NCBI GenBank assembly: GCA_022760475.1
Contig: JALEFZ010000049.1
Location: 1 to 64,000, forward strand
Source of the DNA: Bacteroidia bacterium
GTDB taxonomy: Bacteria; Bacteroidota; Bacteroidia; J057
Direction: 5' to 3'
Length of the DNA: 64,000 nucleotides
Shown here: piece by piece, positions 8,420 to 17,427 of the stretch
How the letters are laid out: every line of letters begins with the position of its first letter
How positions within the stretch are numbered: the stretch's first letter is position 1
Notes under the pieces: model-generated
Told to the model about the DNA's origin: nothing
The model's input: only the letters and a program-made list of their open reading frames with translations
Database searches by the model: none
Program-made: the position numbers and the translations under genes

Positions 8420-8995
8420 TCACTTTCCCGGCTTGCGAATTCTACTCAAAGTTTCGAGGGTGATGCCTAGGTATGAAGCAATGTGTGTGAGTGGGATTCT
8501 TTGGGTAATGTCAGGCCTTTCAGCCAGCAAGTTCTCGTATTTTTGTCGGGCATTTTCAAACTGCATGGACACGATGCGCCTTTGTAGGCTGAGCATGGTA
8601 CGGGTAATCACCTCTTTTTCCAAACGGTCAAATTCCCGATAGTTTTCAGCCAGCCTTTTTACATCTGCCTTACTGAGAGAAAGAATGAGGCTTTCTTCCT
8701 GACTTTGTATATAGTGCAAACTGGGTTGGTCAAGGAAAAAATTGCTTATCGGAACGATAAACTCCTTTTCAAAGGCAAACCAGTCTGTGATGTCCCTGCC
8801 ATCCTTGAGGTAGAATGCCCTGGCAGATCCCTGCTGGATATAGAATATCTTTTCAGGACTCTGCCCTTCTTGTACGATCATTTCTTCCTTGGCAAAAAAA
8901 TGTATTTGAGCACATGAAATAATTTCCTGAATGCACTCCATAGGAAGAGGAAGGTAGGATTGCGAAATATCTTTTATGATTTGATCTAATTCCAC
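8420..8995 (-). CDS. Crp/Fnr family transcriptional regulator
   Basis: A 191-residue protein with an N-terminal cyclic-nucleotide-binding-like beta barrel (~25-115: IVQEGQSPEKIFYIQQGSA) and a C-terminal winged helix-turn-helix (~150-190: LTHIASYLGITLETLSRIR). The Fnr cysteines are absent and the cAMP-contact residues are not obvious, so the effector is unknown. This short form is common in Bacteroidota, where such proteins usually control a neighbouring gene in response to small molecules or redox state. The closest candidate target is the membrane protein that follows within about 55 bp. Confidence 0.88.
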   Translation of the reverse strand: MELDQIIKDISQSYLPLPMECIQEIISCAQIHFFAKEEMIVQEGQSPEKIFYIQQGSARAFYLKDGRDITDWFAFEKEFIVPISNFFLDQPSLHYIQSQEESLILSLSKADVKRLAENYREFDRLEKEVITRTMLSLQRRIVSMQFENARQKYENLLAERPDITQRIPLTHIASYLGITLETLSRIRKPGK

Positions 8996-9020
8996 ACCTC
9001 AAGATAGTGAAGAATTGCCA

Positions 9021-9461
9021 TTAGGAAATGACCAGCCTGGCTAGTGGACGTTTGATTGTTCCATCCCAATTATTCCAATAAATGAGATAGTTCCCCCTTT
9101 TTAATTTCCTGAGGTATTGCCGTGGAATTACTATCTCTCCAGGACCTGAAAATGATGCTTTGGGTTTTCCTTTTGGGTTCACAACAGTTGCCAAACGAGA
9201 GGCAGTTGGGGTACAACCACCCCAAATAATTATCAGATCTCTTTCTGACTTATTCCAATTATTCAACTGGATTTCCTTTAATATACCGACAGAGGTTGTG
9301 ATGATACTGGAATTAAACAACAGAGAATCTCCAAGAAAAACATACCAATGGTCAATGGTATCTTTAGGGAGGCTGGCTTCGGGAAATGCGTGAGTGGCAT
9401 TAACCTGATTCGCTATAAGTATCATTAGGAAAGCACCTACAATTAACAGCCAGGGATTCAT
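9021..9461 (-). CDS. Small exported hypothetical protein
   Basis: A 146-residue protein with a signal peptide (residues 1-22, ending VNATHA). The mature part is beta-rich and carries a central WGGCTPTASRLA segment and a C-terminal LKRGNYLIYWNNWDGT segment. I recognise no family. The layout (short, single domain, exported) suggests a periplasmic or surface protein. It stands 59 bp from the next minus-strand gene upstream and could be cotranscribed with it. Confidence 0.65.
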   Translation of the reverse strand: MNPWLLIVGAFLMILIANQVNATHAFPEASLPKDTIDHWYVFLGDSLLFNSSIITTSVGILKEIQLNNWNKSERDLIIIWGGCTPTASRLATVVNPKGKPKASFSGPGEIVIPRQYLRKLKRGNYLIYWNNWDGTIKRPLARLVIS

Positions 9462-9520
9462 AACTTCAGTTTACATTAAGATGACTTTATTATGGTAATG
9501 GTTGTCCAAGCTATCTTTCC

Positions 9521-10378
9521 TTAATCCACATAATAATTCTCAACCTGGATGGGATCAAGAAATTCTACCTGTTCTATCCCATCACAATACCACTTCATCC
9601 AGCCAATAGGTTCTGACCACCGGTCGTTGCCAAATGGGCCATTGGTTTCAAGGAGTTTGTTGACTTGAATCCAGGGGTGCTTAAGTGCTACGATCGAATA
9701 TAGTTGATATCCGTTGGGTTTAGGTACCACAGCTGCAGTATCATTGGGGAATTTTCTCAGGGGATTAAGTTTGGGGTCTGAAGGGGCAAGGTGAATGGAA
9801 GATCCTGCAGAGGAGCGGGTCCATAACCATGCATAAAACCCCTTTTTCAAATATTTATTGCTGTCTGGCATAAGCCAGTAAGTAGGCGCATTTTCGTTCA
9901 ATGCAATCCCGACTGATCCATTTGCAATGGAACTGTCTCTCCAAATAACCGTGCCATCATCATACTCATTTGGTGGTTGGTACCATTTGAAATAGCCTTG
10001 GGCTTTACCGCTTACCAATACCCCGCGATAATAATTGGGGTCCCTACTCAGGATCACGGAATCGCCGCTTCCATCCGGATTTTGATACGCTGTGTATGGA
10101 AAGTGATTGTAAAGCAATTTTACATAGCCAATTCCTCTTCTTTTTTTGAATTCTACGGGATCAAAGACACAAAATTGTGGTTCTGGATCTTTGGGAAGGC
10201 TGTCCAGTTTTGTGGTATCCTTCGCAGAAGAGTCCTGAAGAGCTTGAGTGAGCTCTTTATTTTCAACTGACCCTTGACCTGAACCTTTCTTTTCCGTACA
10301 CGCAGAAAAGAATGCAAACAGTACCCCTAAGAGGATGGCTGTCAACTTCTTTGAAAGTATAATCTCCTTCGGCAACAT
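9521..10378 (-). CDS. Exported lipoprotein, unknown function
   Basis: A 285-residue lipoprotein: a basic N-terminus (KEIILSKKL), hydrophobic core and lipobox FFSAC, followed by a polar Ser/Lys/Asp-rich linker (~30-65). The mature part contains an SH3-like or cell-wall-binding-like stretch (YVKLLYNHFPYTAYQNPDGSG described by its position ~85-105) and C-terminal Trp-rich strands (WSEPIGWMKWYCDGI). No catalytic motif is evident. A TTG or internal start a few codons downstream would still keep the signal peptide, so the start is not certain. Confidence 0.65.
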   Translation of the reverse strand: MLPKEIILSKKLTAILLGVLFAFFSACTEKKGSGQGSVENKELTQALQDSSAKDTTKLDSLPKDPEPQFCVFDPVEFKKRRGIGYVKLLYNHFPYTAYQNPDGSGDSVILSRDPNYYRGVLVSGKAQGYFKWYQPPNEYDDGTVIWRDSSIANGSVGIALNENAPTYWLMPDSNKYLKKGFYAWLWTRSSAGSSIHLAPSDPKLNPLRKFPNDTAAVVPKPNGYQLYSIVALKHPWIQVNKLLETNGPFGNDRWSEPIGWMKWYCDGIEQVEFLDPIQVENYYVD

Positions 10379-10401
10379 ATTGCTAAAGATAAATTTCTCG
10401 C

Positions 10402-10635
10402 TTAAATCCCTTCCATACTTTTGAATTTTTTCTGAAAGCCTTGATGGCCAATGTTGGCCTTTAGGAAGTAAAAACCTGGAACAAGCTCACCATAGGGATT
10501 GTTAATGGCTGAATTGGCTGTTATTCTCTTTTGCATATGTTTTGTTATAGCCCGTCCATGGAGATCAATAATATAAAATTGGCAGTGTTCAAAGTTGTGA
10601 TCGGTAAATATATTAAAGCCAATGACCTTTAGGTG
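10402..10635 (-). pseudogene. Decayed T9SS C-terminal sorting-domain fragment
   Basis: On the minus strand an open stretch of 77 codons without a sensible start reads like a T9SS type A sorting domain: FYIIDLHGRAITK, then about 20 residues, then GELVPGFYFLKANIG and QGFQKKF before a TAA. This matches the usual order (strand, DLxGR turn, LxPGxYFL, basic end). A stop codon lies directly upstream in frame (10636-10638) and no gene body is visible above it, so this is likely the remnant of a lost T9SS cargo gene. It accounts for most of the 383-bp gap between 10378 and 10762. Confidence 0.5.
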
Positions 10636-10761
10636 TTAGAAAGGAAATGCCTTTCTCTAGGGAAAATATTTAAAATATCCCTACCCTAGTCGTAAGGTTA
10701 AAATGTTTTTATAGCCCAAAGCAGATTTTCCTCTATTCATATTCTTGGCTATTTTAGTAAA

Positions 10762-12762
10762 ATGAAGGAGTACCTAGCATATCTGTTCGTAGGCTGCACA
10801 TTTATAATTCTACTCACAGCCTGTAATTCTGTTGAAACTACCACAGATACCCATCAATTTTACCCCAGTTCCAAGCCTTGTACCCGTTGGTGGTGGTTTG
10901 CTACGGAGATCAAAGAGGTGGATATCAAGCATCAGTTGGACTGGGCAAAGAAAAACAACTTCGGAGGGGTAGAAATAGCCTGGGTCTATCCCTTGTACAG
11001 ATATCAATCCATGTATGCGAGGAAGTACAACCGTCATTACCCGAAGGACAGCACGGCACAAAAATGGCTCAGCCCCGAGTGGGCAGAGAAAGTGGCTTAT
11101 ACCAAGTCCTATGCCGATTCAATAGGCCTAGCCTGTGATTTTACCTTCGGTTCTGCCTGGCCGGTTGCAGGTAGCAACATTGGTAAAGAACATACCAGCA
11201 GGATCTACGGCGATAGCTCCTTCCGCCAACTCTTGACATTTGCCTGGACATGGCCGGATACCCAAATGGTGATCAACCACCTCGACAGCAACGCCTTCTA
11301 CAAATTTGCCGAACCAGTAGGAAATGCCCTTAAAGATGCCTTAAAGGGATCAAAATCTGCCTTCTTTACAGATTCATGGGAGATCAAGCTCAACTTTACC
11401 AATAAAATTTGGACCGAAGGTTTTGAAGATGCCTTCAAAAAGAAATTCGATTACGACATCATTCCTTATATGGAGCAAGGCCTGGATTCCTTCCCCGATG
11501 TGAGGTATGACTATATGATGCTTTTGGATGAATACGTTACCAATGGTTTTTATAAGCCTTATGTAAAAAAATGCCGTGAACTAGGAGCCTGGTCTCGGGT
11601 ACAATGCCTGGCTGCCCCTACGGATGTCATGAGCACCTATGCCTTGGTAGACATACCAGAGACCGAGGCCATGCTCAATAACCCCAATTATTCCAGAATA
11701 GTAAGTTCTGCAGCAGCCCTGGCTTCCAAACCTCTGGTCTCAAGTGAGACCTTTACTTGCATGTATGGCTTTCCCGCCACATATCTCAGGAAAGAGCAAA
11801 CTGCTGACCTGAAAATGGTGGCTGATGCTTTATTTGCCCATGGGGTAAATCAACATTTTTATCATGGCATGCCCTATAATCCCAAAGGAGTTGACAGCAT
11901 AGATTTTTTTGCCACAACCTATTTTGGCCCTGGGGGAAGCCTCGAAGCTGAACTCCCAGCCTTCAACGCATACATGGAAAAGGTATCTGGCATCATGCAA
12001 AGGGGAAAAACCTATTCTGATGTTGCGGTATATATTCCCTATGAAGATGGGGTCATGCAGGGGGCATATCCTCCTGAGCGAAGACGGGTTTGGGTTTGGG
12101 GGGAATACGAAATGCGCTACATTTATCCTCCTAAAGAGACAGAAGGCTACCATCCTCTTTGGATCAACAGGAAGTTTTTGGAGGAAGCTGAATATACCTC
12201 CGGCGAACTCAATGTGGGAGATGCGAGCTTTTCGAGCCTTTACATCGATGTCAAATATATGGACAAGAGGGCTTTGGAAAGGGTGTTAGCCCTGGCGAAA
12301 AAAGGGCTTCCCATTTGTTTGAAAAAAAGCCCCGCCCAGCCCGGAAAAGTAAAGTCTGACAGTTTTGAGTTGATGCTAAAGGAATTGACGGCATTGGATA
12401 ATGTTTCGGAGAACTTTAGCCGAACAGTTGCCCACAATCCCTTGATTAGCGGAGAACGACTTCCTGACTATTGGTGCAAGGTAGATGAAAAAGGTAACCA
12501 TTATTTATTCCTGGCTCAATTGCCTGCGAAAGATTTGAAGTATCCTGTCTACAGTGGGCAATCCTTTATGGATCAGATAGATACAGTTGAGCTGGATTTT
12601 TTTGTCAACGGATTTCATTTCAAGAAGGCCCTCGAGTTCAGGCCATATCAATCACTGATGCTTAAAATCGGCCATAGAGGAAAGGTCGAATTGATGGACA
12701 TCAACTACCGGCCCAAAGATCCTGTGGTCCGCCCCAAGGAAAAGCAGCGAATGTATTTTTAG
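10762..12762 (+). CDS. GH106-like glycoside hydrolase lipoprotein (alpha-L-rhamnosidase-type)
   Basis: A 666-residue lipoprotein (lipobox LLTAC, Cys20). After the signal, TRWWWFATEI (~41-50), NNFGGVEIAWVYPLY (~64-78), CDFTFGSAWPVAG (~129-141) and FFTDSWEI (~201-208) follow the order of GH106-like (alpha/beta)8 barrels; an SSETFTC segment (~332-338) supplies another candidate catalytic Glu. The family removes L-rhamnose from pectic rhamnogalacturonan and related glycans. At 666 residues it is shorter than classical GH106 enzymes, which carry extra C-terminal beta domains, so substrate assignment is tentative. A GH28-like gene is 3 kb downstream on the same strand, which supports pectin use. 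Outer-membrane or periplasmic location is expected. Confidence 0.78.
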   Translation: MKEYLAYLFVGCTFIILLTACNSVETTTDTHQFYPSSKPCTRWWWFATEIKEVDIKHQLDWAKKNNFGGVEIAWVYPLYRYQSMYARKYNRHYPKDSTAQKWLSPEWAEKVAYTKSYADSIGLACDFTFGSAWPVAGSNIGKEHTSRIYGDSSFRQLLTFAWTWPDTQMVINHLDSNAFYKFAEPVGNALKDALKGSKSAFFTDSWEIKLNFTNKIWTEGFEDAFKKKFDYDIIPYMEQGLDSFPDVRYDYMMLLDEYVTNGFYKPYVKKCRELGAWSRVQCLAAPTDVMSTYALVDIPETEAMLNNPNYSRIVSSAAALASKPLVSSETFTCMYGFPATYLRKEQTADLKMVADALFAHGVNQHFYHGMPYNPKGVDSIDFFATTYFGPGGSLEAELPAFNAYMEKVSGIMQRGKTYSDVAVYIPYEDGVMQGAYPPERRRVWVWGEYEMRYIYPPKETEGYHPLWINRKFLEEAEYTSGELNVGDASFSSLYIDVKYMDKRALERVLALAKKGLPICLKKSPAQPGKVKSDSFELMLKELTALDNVSENFSRTVAHNPLISGERLPDYWCKVDEKGNHYLFLAQLPAKDLKYPVYSGQSFMDQIDTVELDFFVNGFHFKKALEFRPYQSLMLKIGHRGKVELMDINYRPKDPVVRPKEKQRMYF

Positions 12763-12781
12763 GGTGGCTTTCAGAATATCT

Positions 12782-13777
12782 TCAATCTTCCTTCCATTCA
12801 CCTAAGGCCTTCATGCTATAATCAGGAAACAAGAGGAAAGACTGGCTGTCTTTGTCAACCAGAAATGCCAAGGCGGTAGGATTTTCCTCCTTGAAATGAT
12901 AAAATCGCTTGTTGCGTTCGGATTTCTCTTGTAATAGGTTACAGGAATCAAATTTCTTTTCTGTCAGGAGGCTACCATCATATTTCATGATGTTGAACAG
13001 GCCATGATTGACATCCTCTTCACTCTTGGCCACCTTGAAAATATTTACCCTTTCTCGTTTCAAGTTGTCAAATTCACCCATGAAGACATAGTCAAAGCCA
13101 GTTAGGAGTTTATCTGCCTCTAAATCCAGCAAAGCAAACTTGAATCTCCCCTCAATGAGCCTGGAAACACCCAAATACCTGCTCTTATCTGGTCCAAGGA
13201 GTGAAAAGTTGACAACAAAACCTGCCAAAGACTTATTGGTGAGGAGCTTCCCCTTTAGGTCTTTCAATTTGAGGTTATAACCCGCATCACATTCTACAAC
13301 CACCCCATCGTACAGTTTGATTTTAGGTGTCCAATTGAAGGCTTTGGGACTGAGTTTGCTGCCATCTGCATCCAAGAAATAGTATTTTTCTCCGGCAGCA
13401 TCTCGCGCCATAAACCAATATTTTCTTACTGGATCTGAGGCTGTCAACACACATCTCAAGTCTTCATACTGGAATGGAAGGACTGATTTGAAATTTTTAT
13501 CGAATAAGCCTTCAAGGCCATTTTCATTCTCCAATACCACGTAATCCACATGCCGACTTATCCTTTGGTATTTTGCAGGCAAGACCATCTTGCCATCCCG
13601 GTCGTACAAACCTTGTAGGTTCCCTTTATAGACCTTCCAAAGCCTGCGACCAAGATATACATCTTCAACTTTGTCATACTCTTTGCGTAACTCTGCGAGC
13701 TGAGCCTGGCAAGGTTGAATTCCAAAAATGATGAGAAGAGAAAAGAAAACAATTCTGAATAACTTGATGGTTTCCAT
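12782..13777 (-). CDS. Exported WG-repeat protein
   Basis: A 331-residue protein with a signal peptide (1-25, ending PCQAQ). It has at least two WG-like repeats: GLYDRDGKMVLPAKYQRI (~56-73) and GLFDKNFKSVLPFQYEDL (~86-103), each a beta hairpin followed by the LP-x-x-Y signature. Later parts (YYFLDADGSKLSPKAF, LFNIMKYDGSLLTEKKF) look like degenerate repeats. WG-repeat proteins are assumed to mediate binding, but no partner is evident. It converges with the GH106-like gene, leaving 19 bp between stops. Confidence 0.75.
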   Translation of the reverse strand: METIKLFRIVFFSLLIIFGIQPCQAQLAELRKEYDKVEDVYLGRRLWKVYKGNLQGLYDRDGKMVLPAKYQRISRHVDYVVLENENGLEGLFDKNFKSVLPFQYEDLRCVLTASDPVRKYWFMARDAAGEKYYFLDADGSKLSPKAFNWTPKIKLYDGVVVECDAGYNLKLKDLKGKLLTNKSLAGFVVNFSLLGPDKSRYLGVSRLIEGRFKFALLDLEADKLLTGFDYVFMGEFDNLKRERVNIFKVAKSEEDVNHGLFNIMKYDGSLLTEKKFDSCNLLQEKSERNKRFYHFKEENPTALAFLVDKDSQSFLLFPDYSMKALGEWKED

Positions 13778-13980
13778 AACTGATTTTTACCTACGGTTGA
13801 ACAACGATAAACAAAACTATACCTACTTTCAATTGATATATGAAGATTGAAATGCTTGGACAAGAAATAGGTTCAATGGATGGTTTTTTGGGGAAAAATA
13901 TTTTGGCCAGACTGAAAAAATCAATCTGGCCTAAGGTAATATTCAATAGTGCTTTCTTCCTATGTAAAGCTTGGAAAGAC

Positions 13981-15153
13981 TTATTCAATGATGAACTTGG
14001 TCATCCCTGAAGTTTTTCCATCGGAGATTCTCAACATGTACATGCCTCTGGAAAGCTTCGGAAGAGTTAACTTGGCCACCTGATCTCCTGCCTTTTCAGA
14101 TAAGACTTCTTCGTTAAGAATCTCCCTGCCTGAAAGGTCAATGATGGACAAATTCGCATAACCAGCATCGACCATGTAGTACTTGACCAGGAGTTTATCC
14201 GTCTGACTCAACCTGTTTGGGTTTAGCCACAATGGAATTTCATCTTTGCGAAACTCCATCATCCTGGCAGTCCCACAGCAAGGGATAAATGTACACTGAG
14301 AGGAGTTTGATACGTCTACTCTTTTGGTATACTCGGTACATATTTCAGGGGAAGAGGAATTACGTATTTTCAGGGTCACATCATATTTGGCACAGTTAGG
14401 GAAAGAGTATTGTAGGATGCGACCTTGACCAATAAATGTTCCATCAGGTCCACCCAGGTACCAAGTGTAGGCATTATTTGGAATACTTGGTCCCAAATCA
14501 GGAGCGATGAGTTCTCCGCTCAGGAAGTAGTTAATGGTACAGCCAAACATGCTACAGATGAAAGAAAAATCCTGGTCAAATTCGAATGGATCGGCAGGGT
14601 GGTTGTACGTAAACATGGTAGCCAGCGATTCGCAAGGTCCATAGCTGTCAGAATAAACCTCAACGTTTTGGTCATCAAAATAACCAGCCCAACAACCGTC
14701 AAATACATCATAAGAATGTCCGTTTGACCCTACGAATGGAGAAGGAAGAAATCCATCCACTAATTCAATATAAAGACTGTAAACAGAACCCTGGTTCAAA
14801 CTCCCAAGTGAAGATGCGGGGATGGTAATGTTGTATATTTGACTTCCTCCATTGGTGCCATTTTGAATGGTATAAAGAATTTGCATGGGTTGGGTAACCA
14901 AAGTTTGGTTGAATTGATCTTTGATCAGGAAGTTTCCTTCAAACCTAAAAAGGCAATTGATTGGAGAGGGGGCATTACAGTTAATTTGAACCGTACTAAG
15001 CCCAATATCAAACGTTAGGTCTCCGTTAGACTCAACTTCAGCACAGCCAAAACCTACGATTAGGTTTTGGCTGTTCGCCGGATTCAAGAAGGCTGAGCCC
15101 AAAATTAGGCATAGGATTAGCCCTCCCAACTTAATGGTGTTTAAAATTTTCAT
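13981..15153 (-). CDS. T9SS-sorted secreted protein
   Basis: A 390-residue protein with a signal peptide (about 1-28, ending PANSQ). The centre carries a PKD/Ig-like segment (~220-285: TWYLGGPDGTFIGQGRILQY, then CAKYDVTLKIRN) and several cysteines. The C-terminal 70 residues form a T9SS type A sorting domain: ANLSIIDLSGREI, then LPKLSRGMYMLRISDG and MTKFIIE at the very end. It is therefore predicted to be exported through the type IX system and either released or anchored on the cell surface. The function of the body is unknown. Confidence 0.82.
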   Translation of the reverse strand: MKILNTIKLGGLILCLILGSAFLNPANSQNLIVGFGCAEVESNGDLTFDIGLSTVQINCNAPSPINCLFRFEGNFLIKDQFNQTLVTQPMQILYTIQNGTNGGSQIYNITIPASSLGSLNQGSVYSLYIELVDGFLPSPFVGSNGHSYDVFDGCWAGYFDDQNVEVYSDSYGPCESLATMFTYNHPADPFEFDQDFSFICSMFGCTINYFLSGELIAPDLGPSIPNNAYTWYLGGPDGTFIGQGRILQYSFPNCAKYDVTLKIRNSSSPEICTEYTKRVDVSNSSQCTFIPCCGTARMMEFRKDEIPLWLNPNRLSQTDKLLVKYYMVDAGYANLSIIDLSGREILNEEVLSEKAGDQVAKLTLPKLSRGMYMLRISDGKTSGMTKFIIE

Positions 15154-15321
15154 AGAGTTAAATGTTATGGTTAATGTTAAATAATCAGACCAAATGCCAG
15201 TACTTCTATACTTGGGATACTTTCTTTTTAAGGAAAAATTTAAAATTGAAACATACTCCTATCAAATTATTAGTCGTGTCTATTAGGAATAATCTTGGCT
15301 GGATATTAGGGTAAGGGTTAA

Positions 15322-15535
15322 TTATTTAACCCAAGTTGCTATTTCTGCTACATGTTTTATTTGTCAAAAGACAAAGTTGTCATTTCGAGCTTAAGCGAGA
15401 ATTCTTCTCACTGTAAGGAATAGATCTCTCACTAAAGTTCGAGATGACTTGTCCCATTCAAAACGGCAGGTGGACTTGGATCGAAATGGCATTTACCCTT
15501 TGAGTGCTTTAGACTGGCAACTTGGCCTATTTATT
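15322..15535 (+). repeat. MITE-like intergenic repeat, copy 1 (internally shortened)
   Basis: Bounded by inverted ends: TTTAACCCAAGTTGC near 15326 on the plus strand, and the matching end GGCAACTTGG near 15517. The core holds a 21-bp imperfect inverted repeat (TCATTTCGAGCTTAAGCGAG at about 15379 with its partner around 15431-15451) and a conserved tail ATGGCATTTACCCTTTG (15485-15501). Copies 2 and 3 are at 28054 and 57803. Copy 1 lacks about 40 bp present between the left end and the core in the others. The rest of the 566-bp gap (15154-15719) is A/T-rich with no gene seen. Confidence 0.75.
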
Positions 15536-15719
15536 TTTCAATTAGTAAGTTTTCCATACAGGTCGAGGGTTGTATTTTTTATTATATTTTATTAAGTCTT
15601 TTGTCAGAAAACTTTGTAAATGGATAATGGTGGAAGGAGTTACTCTCTTTAAAATTCAACAAGCATTTGTATCCATTGATCTGTCAGTAAAAGGCCCCTT
15701 GAAAAATTTCCAATACCTT

Positions 15720-17222
15720 ATGAAATTTACAATTCTCTCGATCGTGGCTGTCCTTTTTTCAGGATCCATTGCCTTTGCCCAGGACTTTAACATCACAGAC
15801 TATGGAGCCAAAGGGGATGGAGTCTTTCTGAATACCACATTGATCCAGCAGGCCATCGATAAAGCCCATGAAAAGGGTGGGGGGAGGATAATTGTTCCAA
15901 AAGGGGAATTCGTATCCGGGACATTGGTATTGAAGTCCAACGTAAGCCTGCAGCTCGAAAAAGGTGCTGTATTATTAGGAAGCCTTGATCCTACCGATTA
16001 TCTCAAACTCAATCGTTGGAAGGGATTCATCATGGCTGATGGCCAATCGAATATCGGAATCACCGGCCAAGGAACCATCAACGGAAGGGGGAGACAGGTG
16101 GCCTTACACCTGGATAGCCTTTTTTATGCAGGTAAGCTGGACAGCTCTGATTACAATTTTGTGGAGAGGAGACCCAAGTATTATACCCGGCCTCAGTTGA
16201 TCGAGTTTGTGGGCTGCAAGGGAATAACGGTAAAGAATGTCCATCTTAAAAATGCTGCCTGTTGGGTTCAGACGCATCACGAGTGTGAAGACATCCTGAT
16301 TGACAGCGTTACAACCATCAGCGATGCCTACTGGAACAATGACGGCATTGACATTCAGGATTGTAAGCGGGTACGAATCACCAATTGCTTCGTTAATGCG
16401 GCAGATGATGGCATTTGCATCAAATCGCATACCCTGGATCATCATTGTGAGGATATTTACATCGCCAATTGTACGGTACGCTCAAGTGCAAGTGCTGTGA
16501 AGTTTGGAACCCGCTCCCATGGAGGTTTTCGCAATGTTGAAATCAGGAACATCAAAGTCTATGACACCTTCCGTTCGGCAATAGCCATTGAGTCAGTCGA
16601 TGGAGGCTTCCTGGAAGATGTGCTGATTGATGGGATTGAAGCTACGAATACAGCTAATGCCATCTTTGTAAGGTTGGGAGAAAGGTATACTGGTGGCAGG
16701 GGGGCTGGAACCATCAAGAATGTAACCATCAAGAATGTGAAAGTAGAAGTAGCCTTCGAACGCCCTGATTATAAATATCAGTTGCGCGGGCCTGCGCTGC
16801 CATTTTTTCACAACACCTTTCCTTCGTCCATTGTAGGGATTCCGGAGCATCCGGTTGAAAACCTAAGCCTGGAGAACATCGAAATTAAATATCCTGGAAG
16901 AGCCAATAAGGGTTTGGCCTACCTGCCTTTGTCGAGATTGGATGCCGTACCCGAATTGCCAAAGGCTTATCCGGAATTCTCTATGTTTGGAGAGTTACCT
17001 GCCTGGGGCTTTTATGTTCGCCATGTCGAGGGCTTGAGCATGAAAAATGTGGTTTTGAGCATTGATGATGCCGATTATCGCCCAGCCATGGTATTTGACG
17101 ATGTCAAAGGACTAAACATTTCAAAGCCTTCAATCCAAGGGGACTCCAAAAAAACAAAGGTCGTACTTAAAAATTGCCAGAAGACTGATTTGGGAAAACT
17201 TGGAGTTAAAATTGTGGAATAA
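15720..17222 (+). CDS. GH28-family glycoside hydrolase (polygalacturonase-like)
   Basis: I start at the ATG at 15720 because it gives a proper signal peptide (MKFTILSIVAV..., ending AFAQ at residue ~21); an upstream frame extension adds 50 residues without one. The 500-residue protein is a right-handed parallel beta helix of GH28: YGAKGDG near the N-terminus, then NNDGIDIQDC (variant of NTDGID), NAADDGICIKS (the catalytic DD pair) and GTRSHGG (variant of GHG). It should hydrolyse galacturonan or rhamnogalacturonan in the periplasm or outside the cell. It pairs with the GH106-like gene upstream. The SHG in place of GHG is common in bacterial non-classical GH28 members. Confidence 0.85.
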   Translation: MKFTILSIVAVLFSGSIAFAQDFNITDYGAKGDGVFLNTTLIQQAIDKAHEKGGGRIIVPKGEFVSGTLVLKSNVSLQLEKGAVLLGSLDPTDYLKLNRWKGFIMADGQSNIGITGQGTINGRGRQVALHLDSLFYAGKLDSSDYNFVERRPKYYTRPQLIEFVGCKGITVKNVHLKNAACWVQTHHECEDILIDSVTTISDAYWNNDGIDIQDCKRVRITNCFVNAADDGICIKSHTLDHHCEDIYIANCTVRSSASAVKFGTRSHGGFRNVEIRNIKVYDTFRSAIAIESVDGGFLEDVLIDGIEATNTANAIFVRLGERYTGGRGAGTIKNVTIKNVKVEVAFERPDYKYQLRGPALPFFHNTFPSSIVGIPEHPVENLSLENIEIKYPGRANKGLAYLPLSRLDAVPELPKAYPEFSMFGELPAWGFYVRHVEGLSMKNVVLSIDDADYRPAMVFDDVKGLNISKPSIQGDSKKTKVVLKNCQKTDLGKLGVKIVE

Positions 17223-17427
17223 GGAGAAAAAGGGTGATGAACATTAAAACACTTCTTGACGATAAAACCAGCAATGAAATTCTTGTATTGCTGAACCGCT
17301 TCCTTAGTTCCTTGAACGCAAAGACAAGCACCCTGCGACAAAATCCAGGACGCCCAATACCTTTATTTCAATTCTTTTATCTATTTTTAATGTCTGATGA
17401 TGTTCCACCCAAGCATTTAAATCCCAA

